Source: Dryas octopetala (taxonomy: Eukaryota; Streptophyta; Magnoliopsida; Rosales; Rosaceae). From it: DNA of 64,000 nt. This document shows, one piece after another, positions 47,887-60,224 of the stretch (the first letter of the stretch is position 1; each line of letters opens with the position of its first letter). The stretch spans positions 3,164,501 through 3,228,500 of the forward strand of contig OY992840.1 of the NCBI GenBank assembly GCA_963921425.1, written 5' to 3'. Made by a program: the position numbers and the translations under genes. Under the pieces are notes generated by a model. The model searched no databases. It saw only the letters and a list, made by a program, of their open reading frames with translations, and had not been told where the DNA came from.

Positions 47887-48990
47887 TTTCCTGGACATGG
47901 CGACGGCTCAAAGGTCACTTTATAGGAGCGACACATCAGCTCTATTTCACATCCCACGCTCTTTCTATCACAAAGATGTACATGGTGGTATTGTTCATGG
48001 TTGATGAGAACTTGCGCACCGTATTTGAAACTAAATGTGTGGGACATTTATGAGACTTTAAATAGGACTCGTGTTGTTGATAGGAGAAAAGACTTTCCTA
48101 TTTCGAGGCTGAAGGACATTTCCATATTTTTCAGAAAGGAAAACCTTTATGAAGACAAAACACAGTCCATATCAGATCAGCGAAGCAAAAGTTCTCGTTC
48201 TCCTGCCAAAAAGGATGGGAAGATAAATAGAGGTGAACGGTCCAATAAACGCCATTCCCATTACCGTCACCAAGACGCAGGCGTAAAGCGCTCGCGATCA
48301 GACGCATCCGTTAATTTTCAGGAACCATCCACAGACGTCCCTGGTATGGATGACATTACATACAAGACAATCTCAGCCGAGGTAGAGAACAGATCGTTGA
48401 CAGATCCTTTGAGTAATCTTCCAAGTGAAGTTGACACGGAGAATACCATTATCACAGAAAGGACTGAATCCAATTCTCCAATTAAAACGGCTGACCTTCC
48501 GATTATTGTGGCCAAACTTGTAGTTATTCCTAAGCCTGTGGGAATAGGGGCCTCCATTTTTGAAATTTTTGGTCCCAATGTGGCTTTTTCAAGACAGGCC
48601 TTCATAGCGAGTGAAATAGAAATCAGCTTTGATCGTCTTTCTACTTCCAAGACACCAGCAGAGCTATTGGCCCATCAAAAGGAAATTTATAGCTCACTTG
48701 AAGTTTTGCAATCCCTGATCCGTGTGATTGGAGTCGGCCATGACCATTTTAAGAAGGTAGAGATGCAGATTCGTCAGAAAAGAGAACTTCTTGAAGCCTG
48801 AAAAAGTTTCCTTCATGAACAAATAAGAAGCCTCGATGGGTTCATAAATGATCAAGATCAACTAAACCAAAATCTCCGACATTCTAGGATTTCTGCGAAT
48901 GAGGGGAAATTCTGAGCTTTTGAGGCTGCCAGAGCTTTGATGGAAGCTCAAGAGGAAAAATTTAGAGAGTTGGTTGATTCCCTGATTTCA
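47887..48990 (+). pseudogene. Plant mobile domain (PMD) gene, C-terminal part, antisense in the Tat unit (fossil)
   Basis: Directly after the CACTA end, plus-strand text GHFIGATHQLYFTSHALSI continues into a basic linker (KSSRSPAKKDGKINRGER), an acidic stretch, and a helical tail (HKEIYSSLEVLQSLI then HFKKVEMQIRQKRELL). The TTT after the CACTA equals the TTT before the other copy's left end, and the text fits as the far side of the PMD frame seen at 61,051-62,544, but these two parts lie in neighbouring units. An AATAAA signal at 49121-49126 follows. It is opposite in direction to gag-pol. The frame is broken. Confidence 0.72.
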
Positions 48991-49120
48991 TTTTGCAGCA
49001 AGGAGAAATAGAGATTCTATTTTATTTCTTCCATCATTCATTTTTTTGCAAAATCTGCTTTTAGTTTTACTGTTGACGTTAGTAGGACTTGTCTTGTAAT
49101 CCTCTCAACCTGAGTTCTTT

Positions 49121-49126
49121 AATAAA
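49121..49126 (+). terminator. Putative poly(A) signal of the antisense PMD unit
   Basis: AATAAA in TTCTTTAATAAAGAAAAG, roughly 130-300 bp beyond the end of the plus-strand PMD text and before the facing pol region. Confidence 0.4.
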
Positions 49127-49259
49127 GAAAAGTTACATTTCTTTCTTTCCTGCATTCAAAATTCTTGAATACTGCCTGATGTATACTAATATCATTGATG
49201 GAAGAAAATATTTGGTTTTGGAATACTATGGCTGCATTTGACTTTTGGGACCAAATTGC

Positions 49260-49405
49260 CTACGTACCCTGTTAAGGGATCAAGCCAAACGTTGTTCACC
49301 CCTTGTTTTCCAGGGAAAAGAAAATTTTGAATTTTGGGTGGCTGCACCTAGTTTTTGAGACCAGACTGCCTACGTACCCCTTTTGAGGGATCAAGCCATC
49401 CGTAG
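49260..49405. repeat. Two CTACGT/ACGTAG hairpin modules in the Tat 3' region
   Basis: Module 1 (49260-49294) is CTACGTACCC, spacer, GGGATCAAGCC, ACGTTG. Module 2 (49370-49405) is CTACGTACCC, spacer, GGGATCAAGCC, CGTAG. Outer stem CTACGT/ACGTAG and inner stem CCC/GGG are readable. Three more copies are in the LTR at 58.2-58.6 kb. A GGCTGCA word lies about 25-40 bp before each module. Confidence 0.82.
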
Positions 49406-49430
49406 TTCAGAGAGTTTTTTTTTTTTTTTT

Positions 49431-49598
49431 GCCCTAATTTTTGCTTGGACCGCTCTTTCGGATTTTCAATCCAACGGGCTTGCTCTAACTTTTGCCTAGA
49501 TCGCCCTTTCGGGTTTTTCAATCTAGCGAGCCCTTTTTTTTTTTTTTTGGCCCTAATTTTTGCTTGGACCGCCCTTTCGAGTTTTCAATCCAATGGGC
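49431..49598. repeat. Three-unit hairpin array with paired base changes
   Basis: Units are 49431-49479, 49482-49531 and 49550-49598. Each folds as outer GCCC/GGGC, middle TTGGA/TCCAA and inner CCCTTTCGGG-type hairpin. In unit 2 the outer stem is GCTC/GAGC and the middle CTAGAT/ATCTAG: both sides changed together, so pairing is kept. T-runs separate the units. The array lies between the PMD text and the integrase end. Confidence 0.88.
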
Positions 49599-49671
49599 TT
49601 AAGTGTAAAATTTTTTGAGAAACCTGCCATTTACACAAGAGTAAATACGATCTCCATCAGCATCGGACAAC

Positions 49672-50706
49672 TCATAGGCCCCTTTGGAAAAAAACCTTAG
49701 AAATAACGTAGGGTCCTTCCCATTTTGATTGAAATTTTCCATGGGTCTTTCTGGTAATAACAACCGGTCTTCGGACAGTCAGAACCAAGTCTCCCACTGA
49801 GAAAGATCTGAATTTTACTTTCTTGTTATAGGCGTCTGCCACTTGGGCTTGATAGACTTCAAGTTTCTGTTGAACTATCAGTCTTTTCTCATCAAGCGCT
49901 TCTAGCTCTGCTAATCTGACCTTTACATTTTCATCCGAGTCCGTCAATTGAATGGCCACCCTCAGGGACGGTAGTTGGACCTCTAAAGGCAAGACCGCTT
50001 CTGAACCGTAAACCAAATTGAACGGAGTGCATCCAGTCGATGTACGAACGGTTGTCCTGTAAGCCCATAGTGCTTCAGGGAGACGTTCATGCCAATCTCT
50101 TTTATTTCCGGACATCGTTTTCTTCAGAATATTACATAGCACTTTGTTAAAAGCTTATGCCTGACCATTTGACGATGGGTTGTAACTTGCAGAAAATGAG
50201 TGCCGGATATTGTACTTCTCGCACAGCTTGACTAAAGTTTTACATTTGAAGTATGTGGCGTTGTCTGAAATTATCTTTGATGGAACCCCAAAACGGTAGA
50301 TTATGTGGTTCCTAATAAAATCTGCAACATCTTCTGCTTTGACTTCCTTAAGAGGAATCGCTTCTGCCCATTTGGAGAAATAATCTGTCCCAGCCAAAAT
50401 ATACTGATGCAATCGAGAAGATTTAGGCCTTATGATACCGACAACGTCTAGTCCCCAAGTTTCGAAAGACCATGACAACATTGTCGGATGGAGAGGTTGT
50501 GGAGGCTGATGTATGAAGTCTGCGTGGAGTTGGCATGCCTTACAGGTGGTTGCGAACTTTATTGCATCTTGTACTATTGTCGGCCAATAGTACCCCAACC
50601 TTTTTAACTGGGCTGCGAGTTTTGGACTAGCCTGATGAGCACCACAAGTTCCAGCATGAGTTTCAGAGAGAGCACGGGCCGCTTCATTTTTAGATAGGCA
50701 CCTCAA
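49672..50706 (-). pseudogene. Tat integrase (fossil)
   Basis: The zinc-binding region includes HAGTCGAHQASPKLAAQL and TTCKACQLHADF. Core blocks: FETWGLDVVGIIRPKS, KIISDNATYFKCKTLVKLCE, YNPSSNGQA. The C-terminal part includes EALWAYRTTVRTSTGCTPFN and FNLVYGSEAVLPLEVQLPS, then GDLVLTVRRPV near the end. Confidence 0.9.
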
Positions 50707-50724
50707 GAGTACCCCGTCGAAGGA

Positions 50725-51756
50725 TCACCTGTATAAAGTGTCATTTTGATAGATGTATTGGGTGGCTCTTCGCCTTACATCAACCCTTCTCTTTGAGTCG
50801 GTCGGTAGTCTTCCCTGCCGAAGGTATTCTACAATAGGCTGACGCCAATATGCTTCTTCCTCACCCTCAGATACAGTCACATTATTGGCTTCATTAATTT
50901 CTTCAATACGTTTCAATGCTGGGGGTAATAGTCGACGTTCCCCAACGGTAATTTGTATATCTCTTTCATCAGGAAATGTCAAAGACGCTGCCAATTTAGA
51001 CAATGCATCAGCCTTATCATTTTCGGACCTTGGGATATGGCTAATGTAAATGTCTTGGAATTGTGACATCAGATACTTCACTCTCTGGTGGTACGGAAGT
51101 AATGCATCACTTTTGACTTCATATTGGCCATTTAGCTGTTTAACAATAAGCTGTGAATCACCAAATGCTTGAAGACAGTCAATTTGCATTTCTATAGCAA
51201 CTTCGAGGTCAATGATGAGCGCCTCATATTCTACCACATTATTTGAACATATGGCTTGAATGGAGAACGAATACGGGATCAAGCCCCCTGATGGTGTGAT
51301 GAACACTATACCTGCCCCCGCCCCTCTTTTCGTGGATGACCCGTCAAAATAGAGTCTCCATGGAGAAGCCTCTGTTGTAAAGACTTCCTCATCTGATAAA
51401 TCTTCAGGTAGTTCCATATTATCTGGAACAGGATGTGCAGCTAAGAAATCTGCAAGTGCCTGCCCTTTTATGGATTTCTGAGGCACGAACTTGATCTCAA
51501 ATTCCGACAACAGCAGAGACCATTTTGCTAGGCGCCCTGACTGTACTAGCTTTGACATCAAATATTTGAGAGGATCTACTCTTGAGATCAGGGTGATACT
51601 GTGAGAGAGAAGATAGTGTCGTAGCTTCTGTACTGGAAACACTAAGGCCAAACATGCCTTTTCAATGGGGGTATAATTATTTTCTGCCCCCACAAGTATT
51701 CTGCTTAAGTAGTAAAGAGCATTCTCTTTCCCTTCATCATTGTTTTGAGCGAGCAA
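50725..51756 (-). pseudogene. Tat double RNase H region (fossil)
   Basis: The first RNase H gives YTPIEKACLALVFPVQKLRH and GRLAKWSLLLSEFEIKFVPQ. The second, archaeal-type RNase H gives LYFDGSSTKRGAGAGIVFI, CSNNVVEYEALIIDLEVA, the GDSQLIVKQLNG block and SENDKADALSKLA. The second domain is known from Tat-lineage elements and supports that assignment over Athila. Confidence 0.9.
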
Positions 51757-51773
51757 TGCCCCCAGGGAACGCT

Positions 51774-52826
51774 CTAATGCAGCAATATATGGATTTGGGG
51801 TCTCCCTTTAATTGGCGCCATTAACACTGGAGGTCTCAACAAATACTCTTTAATGCTGTTAAAACCATTTTGACATGCTTCATCCCAAATGAATGGTACG
51901 TCCTTCTTCATGAGTCTTGAAAAGGGTTGGCATCTCCCAGAAAGGTTTGAAATGAACCTTCGTATATAGGCTAGCCTTCCTTGTAGTCCTCGTAATTCCC
52001 TCAAGTTGCGCGGGGGAGGCATTTCTTGGATCGCCTTGATCTTAGCGGGATCAATTTCAATTCCTCGATATCTGACGACGAAACCAAGGAACTTTCCAGA
52101 CGTAACCCCAAATGCACATTTTAAGGGGTTTATTTTTAGTTGATGCTTTCGGAGTCTGTCAAACACCCTTTTCAAATCGTTCAGATGATGTTCCCTCTTT
52201 TTAGTCTTGACAACTAGATCGTCGACGTAGCACTCAATAGTGTTATGAAGCATACCGTCGAAGATGACCATCATGGCTCTCTGGTAAGTTGCTCCTGCAT
52301 TTCTCAAACCGAAAGGCATTACAGTATAGCAAAATACTCCTTTAGGAGTGCGAAATGCTGTAAGCTCCTCGTCTTCGGGCGCCATTTTAATTTGATTGTA
52401 GCCCGAAAAGCCATCCATAAAGGACAATGCTCCGAATCCGGTTGTAGCATCCACCAAGAGTTCGGTAATAGGGAGTGGGAATTCATCTTTTGGGCATGCT
52501 TCATTGAGATCTCTGAAATCAATGCAGACTCGTATTTGACCATTCTTTTTCTTGACTGGAACAACATTGGCAAGCCACGTAGGGTACTGGACCTCTCGAA
52601 TGAAACTAACATCTTTTAACATGTCGATTTCTGCTTCAATTTGGATTGCCAGCTCTGGGCGGAACCGGCGTCGAGCTTGCTGCACATAACGACATTGATT
52701 TGATACATTCAACTTGTGAACCGCGACTTTTGGATCTAAACCAGGCATGTCTTGATATCCCCATGCAAATACATCTTGATATTCTTGTAGGACACATTCA
52801 TAAGCCTGTAGTTCCTCTTGAGTCAA
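51774..52826 (-). pseudogene. Tat reverse transcriptase (fossil)
   Basis: Motifs in order: QIRVCIDFRDLNEACPKDEF, LSFMDGFSGYNQIKMAPEDE, VMPFGLRNAGATYQRAM, the catalytic ECYVDDLVVKTKK, and GKFLGFVVRYRGIEIDPAKI. All are typical of Tat/Ogre RT. The thumb and connection follow to about 51,800. Confidence 0.93.
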
Positions 52827-54049
52827 CAGCGCGCTAACGAAGATAGGTTTTGGTTCGTCGGCTGTTCCAAGATTAATTTCTTGAAGTTCATCAATAGTGG
52901 CTTGACCTCCGTCCTTAATTTGAGATGGAGCTGGCTGGGCAATATCAATGAATTATTCTGTTCTTTCACTGCTGGCGATTCCTTGGTCCTTTGTAGATTC
53001 CTCAACAATGGAAACACAATTGGCTTCGATGGAATAATTTGTTTCTTCCTGTCTCTCGGCATCGTTGACTATTATTCTAAATTTTCTCTTCTTATTCAAT
53101 TTCCATTTGCTTTTTTGAGATTTTTTTGTTGAAGTCATCCCAAGTCGTTGAAAAACTGAAGTGTGTGATGAATTTGGGTTCTCAAGACGCTGAAAGACTG
53201 ATTTGCGAGGTCTAGCTTCAACTTTTCCCAACCGCTGAAAGACTGAGGAACGAGGAACCACATCTGATTGAACCTCTCGGAACATGTTCTTCTCGTGGTC
53301 TGTAAGAGTACATGGCTCGAGGCTTTCCGGTTCTTGTTCAGGGAAAGATGCTTTAAATATGCCATTTTCATGTTGCACTGTGAGATGAGTCGTCTCTTTC
53401 CTGGCTTTACGCCTTTCGATTCTTATCTTCAGTGGAAACGGTGTGGGCATTGTAGTTGCATTCTTATAGGAAACCACCCTTTTACTGTAGTCTCCCCTTT
53501 TCTGGACATAAATGACTAAGCTGCTCCCTGGGATTGACTGATCAATTTTCCGTAAAGGCCGAGTGTAGCTCGTCATTAATGATGTCATTGTATCTTCTAC
53601 TGGAGATAATGCCTTCTGACTAGGTTCTCTTTTAGCCTTTAGAGAATATTTGAAAACCACTTCTGACTTCGAGTTGAGGTTGCTTGAGCTTTTGCTAGCC
53701 AAAGAACTGGTTCGGTGAAGTGTTTCTCCAGTCTGAGCTGACTTTGATGCTTTAGATACTTCCGAATCTGAAGTCTTTTGTTCGTTAACTTTGGCATCTT
53801 TTCTGTACTTGCCTGTAAGCTTAATTCGAACCTGTTTAGATTGTTTCAACGCTTCGACCTTCTGCTTTTCCAGCTCTGTTTTAAAGCCCATGCTTTTAGT
53901 GGTTTCGTCATCTTGTAATACAATAACAAAGCCAGGCGACTTATACCACTTTGCATCAGAGTAGTTGGCTTCCTCAAATTTGAACGGGTCAGTGTCAGCA
54001 ACAACTTTCTTGACTCTTCCATCCAACACAAACTTGAAGCACTGATGTA

Positions 54050-54400
54050 GTGTAGAAGGCACAACTCCATATGTATGGAGCCAGAGCCGCCCAAGCAAGG
54101 CATTGTAGGACGTCTTGGCATCGTTAACATAGAAGAAAACTCTTGAGATTAACTCCCCAATCTTACATTGTAATCCAATGGTACCCATGACTCTCTGTCC
54201 TTCTTGGTTAAACCCTTGGATTGTCATTGTTGAGGGAGATAATTGTCGAGGTTCCATCCCCAAGGAGCGGAGTGTCTTTAATGAGATAATGCTTACTGCG
54301 GAACCACAATCAAGCATGATTCTCTTAACCGGCGTGTCTCCAATTTGGCTTGAAATATACAAGGGTCGGTTATGATCTTGAAACCCAAGTAATCGATCAC
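54050..54400 (-). pseudogene. Tat aspartic protease domain (fossil)
   Basis: The text RIMLDCGSAVSIISLKTLRS carries the active-site block in its DxGS-type form, and KTSYNALLGRLWLHTYGVVP is the second block common to Tat proteases. A long hydrophilic spacer with FQRLGKVEARPRKSVFQRL repeats separates it from the RT. Confidence 0.87.
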
Positions 54401-54536
54401 TGTCATCAAATGTGATTTTGGATAGACAACAAGTGCAGGCTTTTTGTGTCACAACTGCTGATTCTGCTGTCTCCATACTTTCCTTATAGGATTCTGGACT
54501 GGTTAGTGCCATAATGAGCGCCTCCCGAAGCTCGCT

Positions 54537-57500
54537 CTACATTCGTAGAGCGTCATAAACACTCAAAAGAGCTGGGATGCGCTTCAAATGGGCCAGAACA
54601 TCATATTTGGCCTTATGCGGCTTTTGAGTATCTTTGACCAGCATCTTTGCTTTGTCCCTTTTAGGTTCATTTGCAACTAAAGTAAACAATGGGGCTTCAT
54701 TCGAAGTGCTTTCTTTTTGGGACGGCATGAGAATCTTCTTAGTGTTGGTCTTATCCTCTTTAGAGGATCGGTTAACCACTTCTTCGTCTTTATTTTTGTC
54801 AGCAGAGGGAATGCGTTGACCAGAACGCAAGGTGATTTCACCAACTTCTTTCTCACCCTCATCGTCAACGAAGGTCACACAGCATTGCATAACTTCGTCC
54901 TCTTCTTCCCCGGAATCACGTACTTGAGAAGAATTCAGTAGGTAAAAACTCTGTAAGGGTGATTGGCACCCTTGGTGGTTGTTCAAACTCCTCCTCTTGA
55001 GGGACTTGAACCTTCTTTTGTGCTCGTTTATTCTTTTTCTTATTCTTCAAAGATGGTCTACCCTGAAATTTTATACCAGGGCGAGTGGAAATTCCTGATG
55101 AGGGAATCATGGGCATTGTTTTAACCCTACGGCTGAAAGTTTTCCATCCCTTTGTAGACTCATCTGATGATGACGATGAATCTTCCCAAATATTTAGACT
55201 TGGTGCTGTCATAAGTTCGTATAAGGTCGGGATATTAGGGTTTCCAGCCCTTGGCATGTTTGGGTAGGCTTGTACTATCGTGACCTCATTGTCGACCTTG
55301 AACTCTACAGACACTGCACCCTCTGGTAATGAGACAATTGGAAGAGATTCAATTCTTGGAATGGGTTCAACTTCAACCATATTTGCATCTGCCTTCTTGG
55401 GAGAATCGAGCGTTATTTGATTGTTGTTAATCATTTCCTGCACCTTGTCTTTGAAAACGTAACAGTCCTTTAAAGGATGACTAACAATTCGATGAAACCG
55501 ACAATATTTAGGATCATTGGTTCTATTAACTTCAGCTGGCCGCTTAGGCTTAGGAAGTTTGATGAGACCTGCTTCATGGGGATTGTCAAACAACTCTTCG
55601 ATATCATCGACGTCGAAAGAATACTTGACCTCTTTTCTCTCCTTAAGAGTTAATCTTCTTGGAGGTTTTTTAGCCTTGCCCTTATCATTTCCCTTATCTG
55701 TCTTGACAAAGGTAGACATTGACTTCTTCTTCGTATTCAACTTTTTGTTATCGGTCTTCTTTCCTCCAAATTGTATTTTCGGAGTTGGGGTCTTAGCTTT
55801 TTGGCGGGCAATTTGTTTCTTGACGTTACATGCTATGGATACTAGAGCATTAAACGTCTGAGGCTCTGCGGTTGACACAAATGTTGCAACATCTGGTGAG
55901 AGATTGTTCATACACATTTGTATTAATCCCAACTCGGAGAACTTCTCTGGACACTACAAATTAAGGCCTCTCCATCTGGTAATGAAGTCATTTACCCCCT
56001 CATTATCTTTTTGTTTAGTCTCGGCCAGATCAGTAATTGTAACTTTTTTCTTTGAATTGACAAACTGGGCGAGGAATGCCTTTTGCATGTCATCCCAAGT
56101 TTTAACTGATCCCGGTTCTAACTGAGTGTACCATGTAAAAGTGAAGCCACAAAGAGACTGAATGAACTGCCTAACCAATAAGGCATCGGACTGGGAAGTT
56201 TCGCCAAAAGCCGAATAAAAATGAGCTAGATGCTCGTGAGGAGTGATGTTTATTCCGTCAAACTTATCGAAATTTGGCTGACGATAAGTCTTGGAAAAAG
56301 GTATAGTATCAAAATAGTCGGGATACGGCTTTTGATACCCGAGCACAGGTCGAGTTAATGACTTCTGGAAATCCTAGATCCCTTTGGATATCATCGCTTG
56401 GATTTCTAGCGGAATTATCCCGCCTGAGAAGCCTTCCTTCTCCATTACTTTCTTTTCCTCCTCTTTCTTTTTCTCTTCTTCCCATCTTTTTTCTTCTTCC
56501 CGTCTTTTCAACTCTTCATTTTCAAGGGCATTTTTTTGTTTTAAATTGGCTTTAGCGACCAATTCTGCTGCGAGTCGTAAGACTTCTTCTTCTTGCCGTT
56601 CTCTCATAGCTTTTAATTCAGCCTCTTGTCGTGCACTCATGGCATTCATTTTAGCTTCTACCGGCGAGCCTCCTCAACAATTGTTGATTTTGCTCCTCAA
56701 TGTTTGAGGCGCCGGTCATCATCACCTGTATTCCTTCGGAATCCTCATCCATAGGCATGCCCAAATGTTGGAGTTGAGGTGTTGTGTCTTGAATAAGGAA
56801 CAACTGCTGTCGAAGTGGCTCATCAAATATGGTCATGAGCTTGGTTATCCCTTTATGAATAAGTCCGTCAACTACATGTTGTGACTTTTCCAGCTTGTCA
56901 GATTGTTCTTGTCTTCTAACAGAATGCCTCGGCTCTTCTAGCCTAGTGGTAATGTCGGCGGCCAATTCTTGTGGGTTTTCTGCCAAAGCACGAGCTTTCG
57001 ACCGAGTGATAGGGCCTGTAAAGGAAGAAGACCTAAGTTGGAGTTTGGGAGGTTCCCCCAACTGCGTGAGGTATTTAGAGATTGCCCCATGCAACTGACT
57101 CGTTTGCTTCCAAACTTCGTCATCAGAGAACGCTCTCTTGTGCACTCTGGATGTTCTCTGTTTCTTTGGGAATGCAATGTCAATACACTTACCGACCCCC
57201 TTTGTCAAACCAGAGAATTCTGAACCTTGATCTTTCCGGTGGAGACTTGCAACAACCCCTTCTTTTTCGAAGCCAATGGGTTCCGTTGTTGATTCGTCAG
57301 AGGTCTGAAACGAAGAATGAGTGGACTCGGAGTTTTGGGTTTTGGGGCTAATAGGAGCCTCGTCTTCCTCTTCAATGGAGGTGACCATCACTAACTCTGT
57401 GATGGGTAAATAGACAGGCACTGATCCGACCATTATGTAAAGGGGAACCGGTGCCTTGTTCAAAGGCTTAGCGACTTTGGGAACTTCTACCCTCGGGGCT

Positions 57501-57720
57501 TTAAAGGCAATCGAAGCCAGTATGGCCTCGATTGTCAGGGCTTGGGCCTCTCTCTTCCTTTGGGCTCTTGCGGCCCTCTTTCTTGCATTGCGGAGAGCGT
57601 TCGTAGAGGGAACCCTCTTCAACTGGCTCCTTGCCACCCTTACTCCAGCTGTGGTAGCCCTGAATCCATTGGCTCTCGGGATGCAGCTTGAGAGCGGGGT
57701 TTAACTGAGCACAAATGACT
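54537..57720 (-). pseudogene. Tat gag region (fossil)
   Basis: The front part is basic (KRVPSTNALRNARKRAARAQ) and has a long charged coiled-coil-like segment (about 56,380-56,640; EAELKAMRERQEEEVLRLAA, EEEKRWEEEKKKEEEKK). The capsid core follows near 55,960-56,340 (FDGINITPHEHLAHFYSAFG, LCGFTFTWYTQLEPGSVKTW). A zinc-finger-like block KYCRFHRIVSHPLKDCYVFK is near 55,480. Order and text fit Tat/Ogre-type gag. Confidence 0.87.
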
Positions 57721-57897
57721 TTCTGTATCCTGCCTTTCTCTTTCGTCCTTCGACAGACTGAGCTTCAGGAAGAGCATGAAAGTAGACAGTGATTTGAGGT
57801 GCCATTTGTTTCTCTTTGTGTGTTTTGAAAAGAATCCTGAGAGTCAAAACATCACGAAAGATTAGTTTCATCACTTTGGAGATGAAATGGAGAATGG

Positions 57898-57915
57898 GTC
57901 CCACCGGGCGTGCCA
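57898..57915 (-). other. Tat primer-binding site of unit 1
   Basis: The minus strand reads TGGCACGCCCGGTGGGAC, seven bases from the LTR end; it starts TGG as needed to pair with a tRNA CCA end. It is a form often seen in plant Tat elements. I cannot name the tRNA with certainty. Confidence 0.8.
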
Positions 57916-58198
57916 AAAATTATGTTGAACAAAATTTTTAAATAAATAATAAATATTACCCAACATAATTTCACCCAAATTCATTTATGGAATAAGGGTT
58001 TTTATTATTTTGGGTACGACCCATTCAAGATGGAGTACATCTCTTAATTATAGTTCCTTGACTCAAGGGAACACCCTTTGATTCCAAATGCAATGAAACC
58101 AATGGATCACTTTGTGAGTGTTTAGATTTCCAATAGATAAAAGACCTATTAAAATGGAATTTATTTGTGATTACGGTTGCACCCGTATTTTAGGTTGC

Positions 58199-58607
58199 CT
58201 ACGTACCCACTGCAAGATCAAACCGTACGTAGTTCCGAATTTTTGGGAATTAAATGGGTAGATGACCTATTTAAATGATTTGTGTAATTTTAGAGCCCTT
58301 AGATTCTACTTGAGAAATTAACTCAGGGACTTTAAGTGTGAGACAAATTTCTGGGAAATTTGGATGTATTTGATTTGACTGTGGTTGCACCTAAATTTTA
58401 GTAGGTTGCCTACATACCCATGACGGGATCAAAACGAATGTAGTTCATTACAATGAAATTTGAGAAATTGCGAAATTAATTCGGTAACTTTGTGTGAGAA
58501 TTAATTTCAAAGAAATTTGGAGTAATAGAAATTTGATTTGACCGCGGTTGTATGTGAATTTAATCCACATTGCCTACGTACCCATTGTGGGATCAAACCG
58601 GACGTAG
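58199..58607. repeat. Three CTACGT/ACGTAG hairpin modules in the Tat LTR
   Basis: Modules lie at 58199-58232 (CTACGTAC/GTACGTAG), 58410-58443 (CTACAT/ATGTAG) and 58574-58607 (CTACGT/ACGTAG), each with an inner GATC-side CCC/GGG-like pairing and a shared GATCAAA word. The middle module has a paired change on both arms. They are spaced about 165-210 bp apart and preceded by a GGTTGCACC-like word. Confidence 0.85.
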
Positions 58608-59185
58608 TTCACAAATTTGAGAGATTTTATTTGGGTTGTTTTGTTTTGACTTGGTTGGCTTTATGCCATTTTGGAGGGTTGGTTTTGTACCAATTTGAGA
58701 GGTGGTTTTGTACCATTTTTTAGCTTTTTGAATTTTGGGGTTTAGGATTTGAATTTTTGAAAGAGGAATAACTTTCTAATTTAGCTTGATTGGTTTTGTA
58801 CCAAAAGAAGACTTAAGATTTTTTTTTTTTACATCTGAGGTACGTGAATTTGACCCAAAAAATTAAATTAACCACTTTAAGTGTACGTAATTAATTTAGA
58901 TTAGTTTAGGTCATTTAAAATTTTGGGCTTGTAGAACACTAAGATGGGTAGAAATTTAGTGAACCCATCCAATAAGGACCGAATTGCAAATTAGTTTTCT
59001 TCCTCTGCTGCCTTAACGATCTTGCCAGCCCATTTATCCAAACTTTGGCCAATTTGAATTGAGACCCACCGCACATAAGTTTCATTGCCTCCAGATTGGA
59101 AGAGTAAGCAACCATCAATACTTCTAGTCCCACTGAAATTGGGAAAAGAAGTCATAGTTGAACCTGCCAGACTTGCAGCGGCGGC

Positions 59186-59192
59186 TATAAAT
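59186..59192 (+). promoter_or_regulatory. Possible antisense TATA box in the Tat LTR
   Basis: The plus strand reads GGCTATAAATGAAAGC. It points toward the PMD frame 1.9 kb away. Acceptor-like TTTGCAG/CTGCAG words follow at about 59,350, 59,860 and 60,855, so a spliced leader is possible. This is inference from motifs only. Confidence 0.35.
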
Positions 59193-60224
59193 GAAAGCCA
59201 TGAACCTTTGCACAATACACGCCTCTTTCAATTGTGTTTTGTAGAGAACTCCCAGAGAAAAAAGTATGCGACCTCTCTTTCTATCACATTTTTTCATACT
59301 TCCTCTTACTTCTTGAAAACAACAGCCGACTTCTCTTTTTTTTATTTGCAGGAAATTCCCAAGGAGAGAAAGATAAAGCTTGCTGCGGGTACACAGTAGA
59401 CAGACTGATTGCACATCTGCAAGATTCTTTTGTGAGGCTCTGGGGTAAGAAAAATTGCTCGTGACTTTTTCCTTTTATTGCCACCCACAACAATTAGATT
59501 AACTTAGCAAGCCTTATAACAGCCAAAGAAATCTCCGGTCAATTTGCCATGTGGAGCTCTCAAAAGCAAAACAAATATCTTTCTCCTTCTTTTACCTTTT
59601 TCAAAGGTCTGATCCCCTTTTTTTTCTTTCACATATTTTCTCTTTTGTTTGGTGTAGATTTCAAGGACTTTTTGACTTAAGAGACTTAAAGACTTTTAAT
59701 TCTTTCTTACGTTAGTCATAGCTCACATGGTCAGAAACAAAGCCTCCCAAAATTGTCTTACTTTAAATATCTTCCTTTTCCTCCTTTTTCATTTATATAT
59801 TTTTTTAACTTTTGCACTCCACATAACTTCCTCCTTTGACATACTTCTCCTTTTCTGCAGGTTCCGTAGCCAAAAGGTGAGAAACAACTCCTCCTATATG
59901 GAATAGATAGACATCTCCTGTATGCATATTTTCTAAAATTGCTTGCTTTGTGTAGGGAGTGATCAAGGTGCGTGAGGACCATTCTTTTCCTTTGCAGCGA
60001 ACGAAAGAAACAAGAAACTTCCTTATTTTTTTGAGGCTCCAAATCTAAAGGTCGGCATTTTTTCGTTTGAGGAAAGAAACAATTTTTGTTTACTTCAACT
60101 CTTTTATTGCCATTAGTTTTTTTTTAAAACTGACCCTTTATTTTTGTTTCCTTGCAAGTAAACTTAATATCTTCTTAATCAGTAGACCGATTGCACCTTT
60201 TCCTTTTGAAACTCAATATACCAT

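Larger units (their letters stand above)
49640..57922 (-). mobile_element. Tat-lineage Ty3/gypsy retrotransposon, coding part (unit 1)
   Basis: On the minus strand, PBS (57898-57915), gag, protease, RT, RNase H, a second RNase H and integrase follow in the usual order. The double RNase H is a hallmark of the Tat lineage. The 5' LTR is 57923-60940. Toward its 3' side come hairpin repeats, an antisense PMD frame and CACTA B, after which the unit is cut at 41,947. The coding part is broken at about half a dozen places. It is a fossil of moderate age; its LTR partner is outside or lost, so LTR dating is not possible here. Confidence 0.92.
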
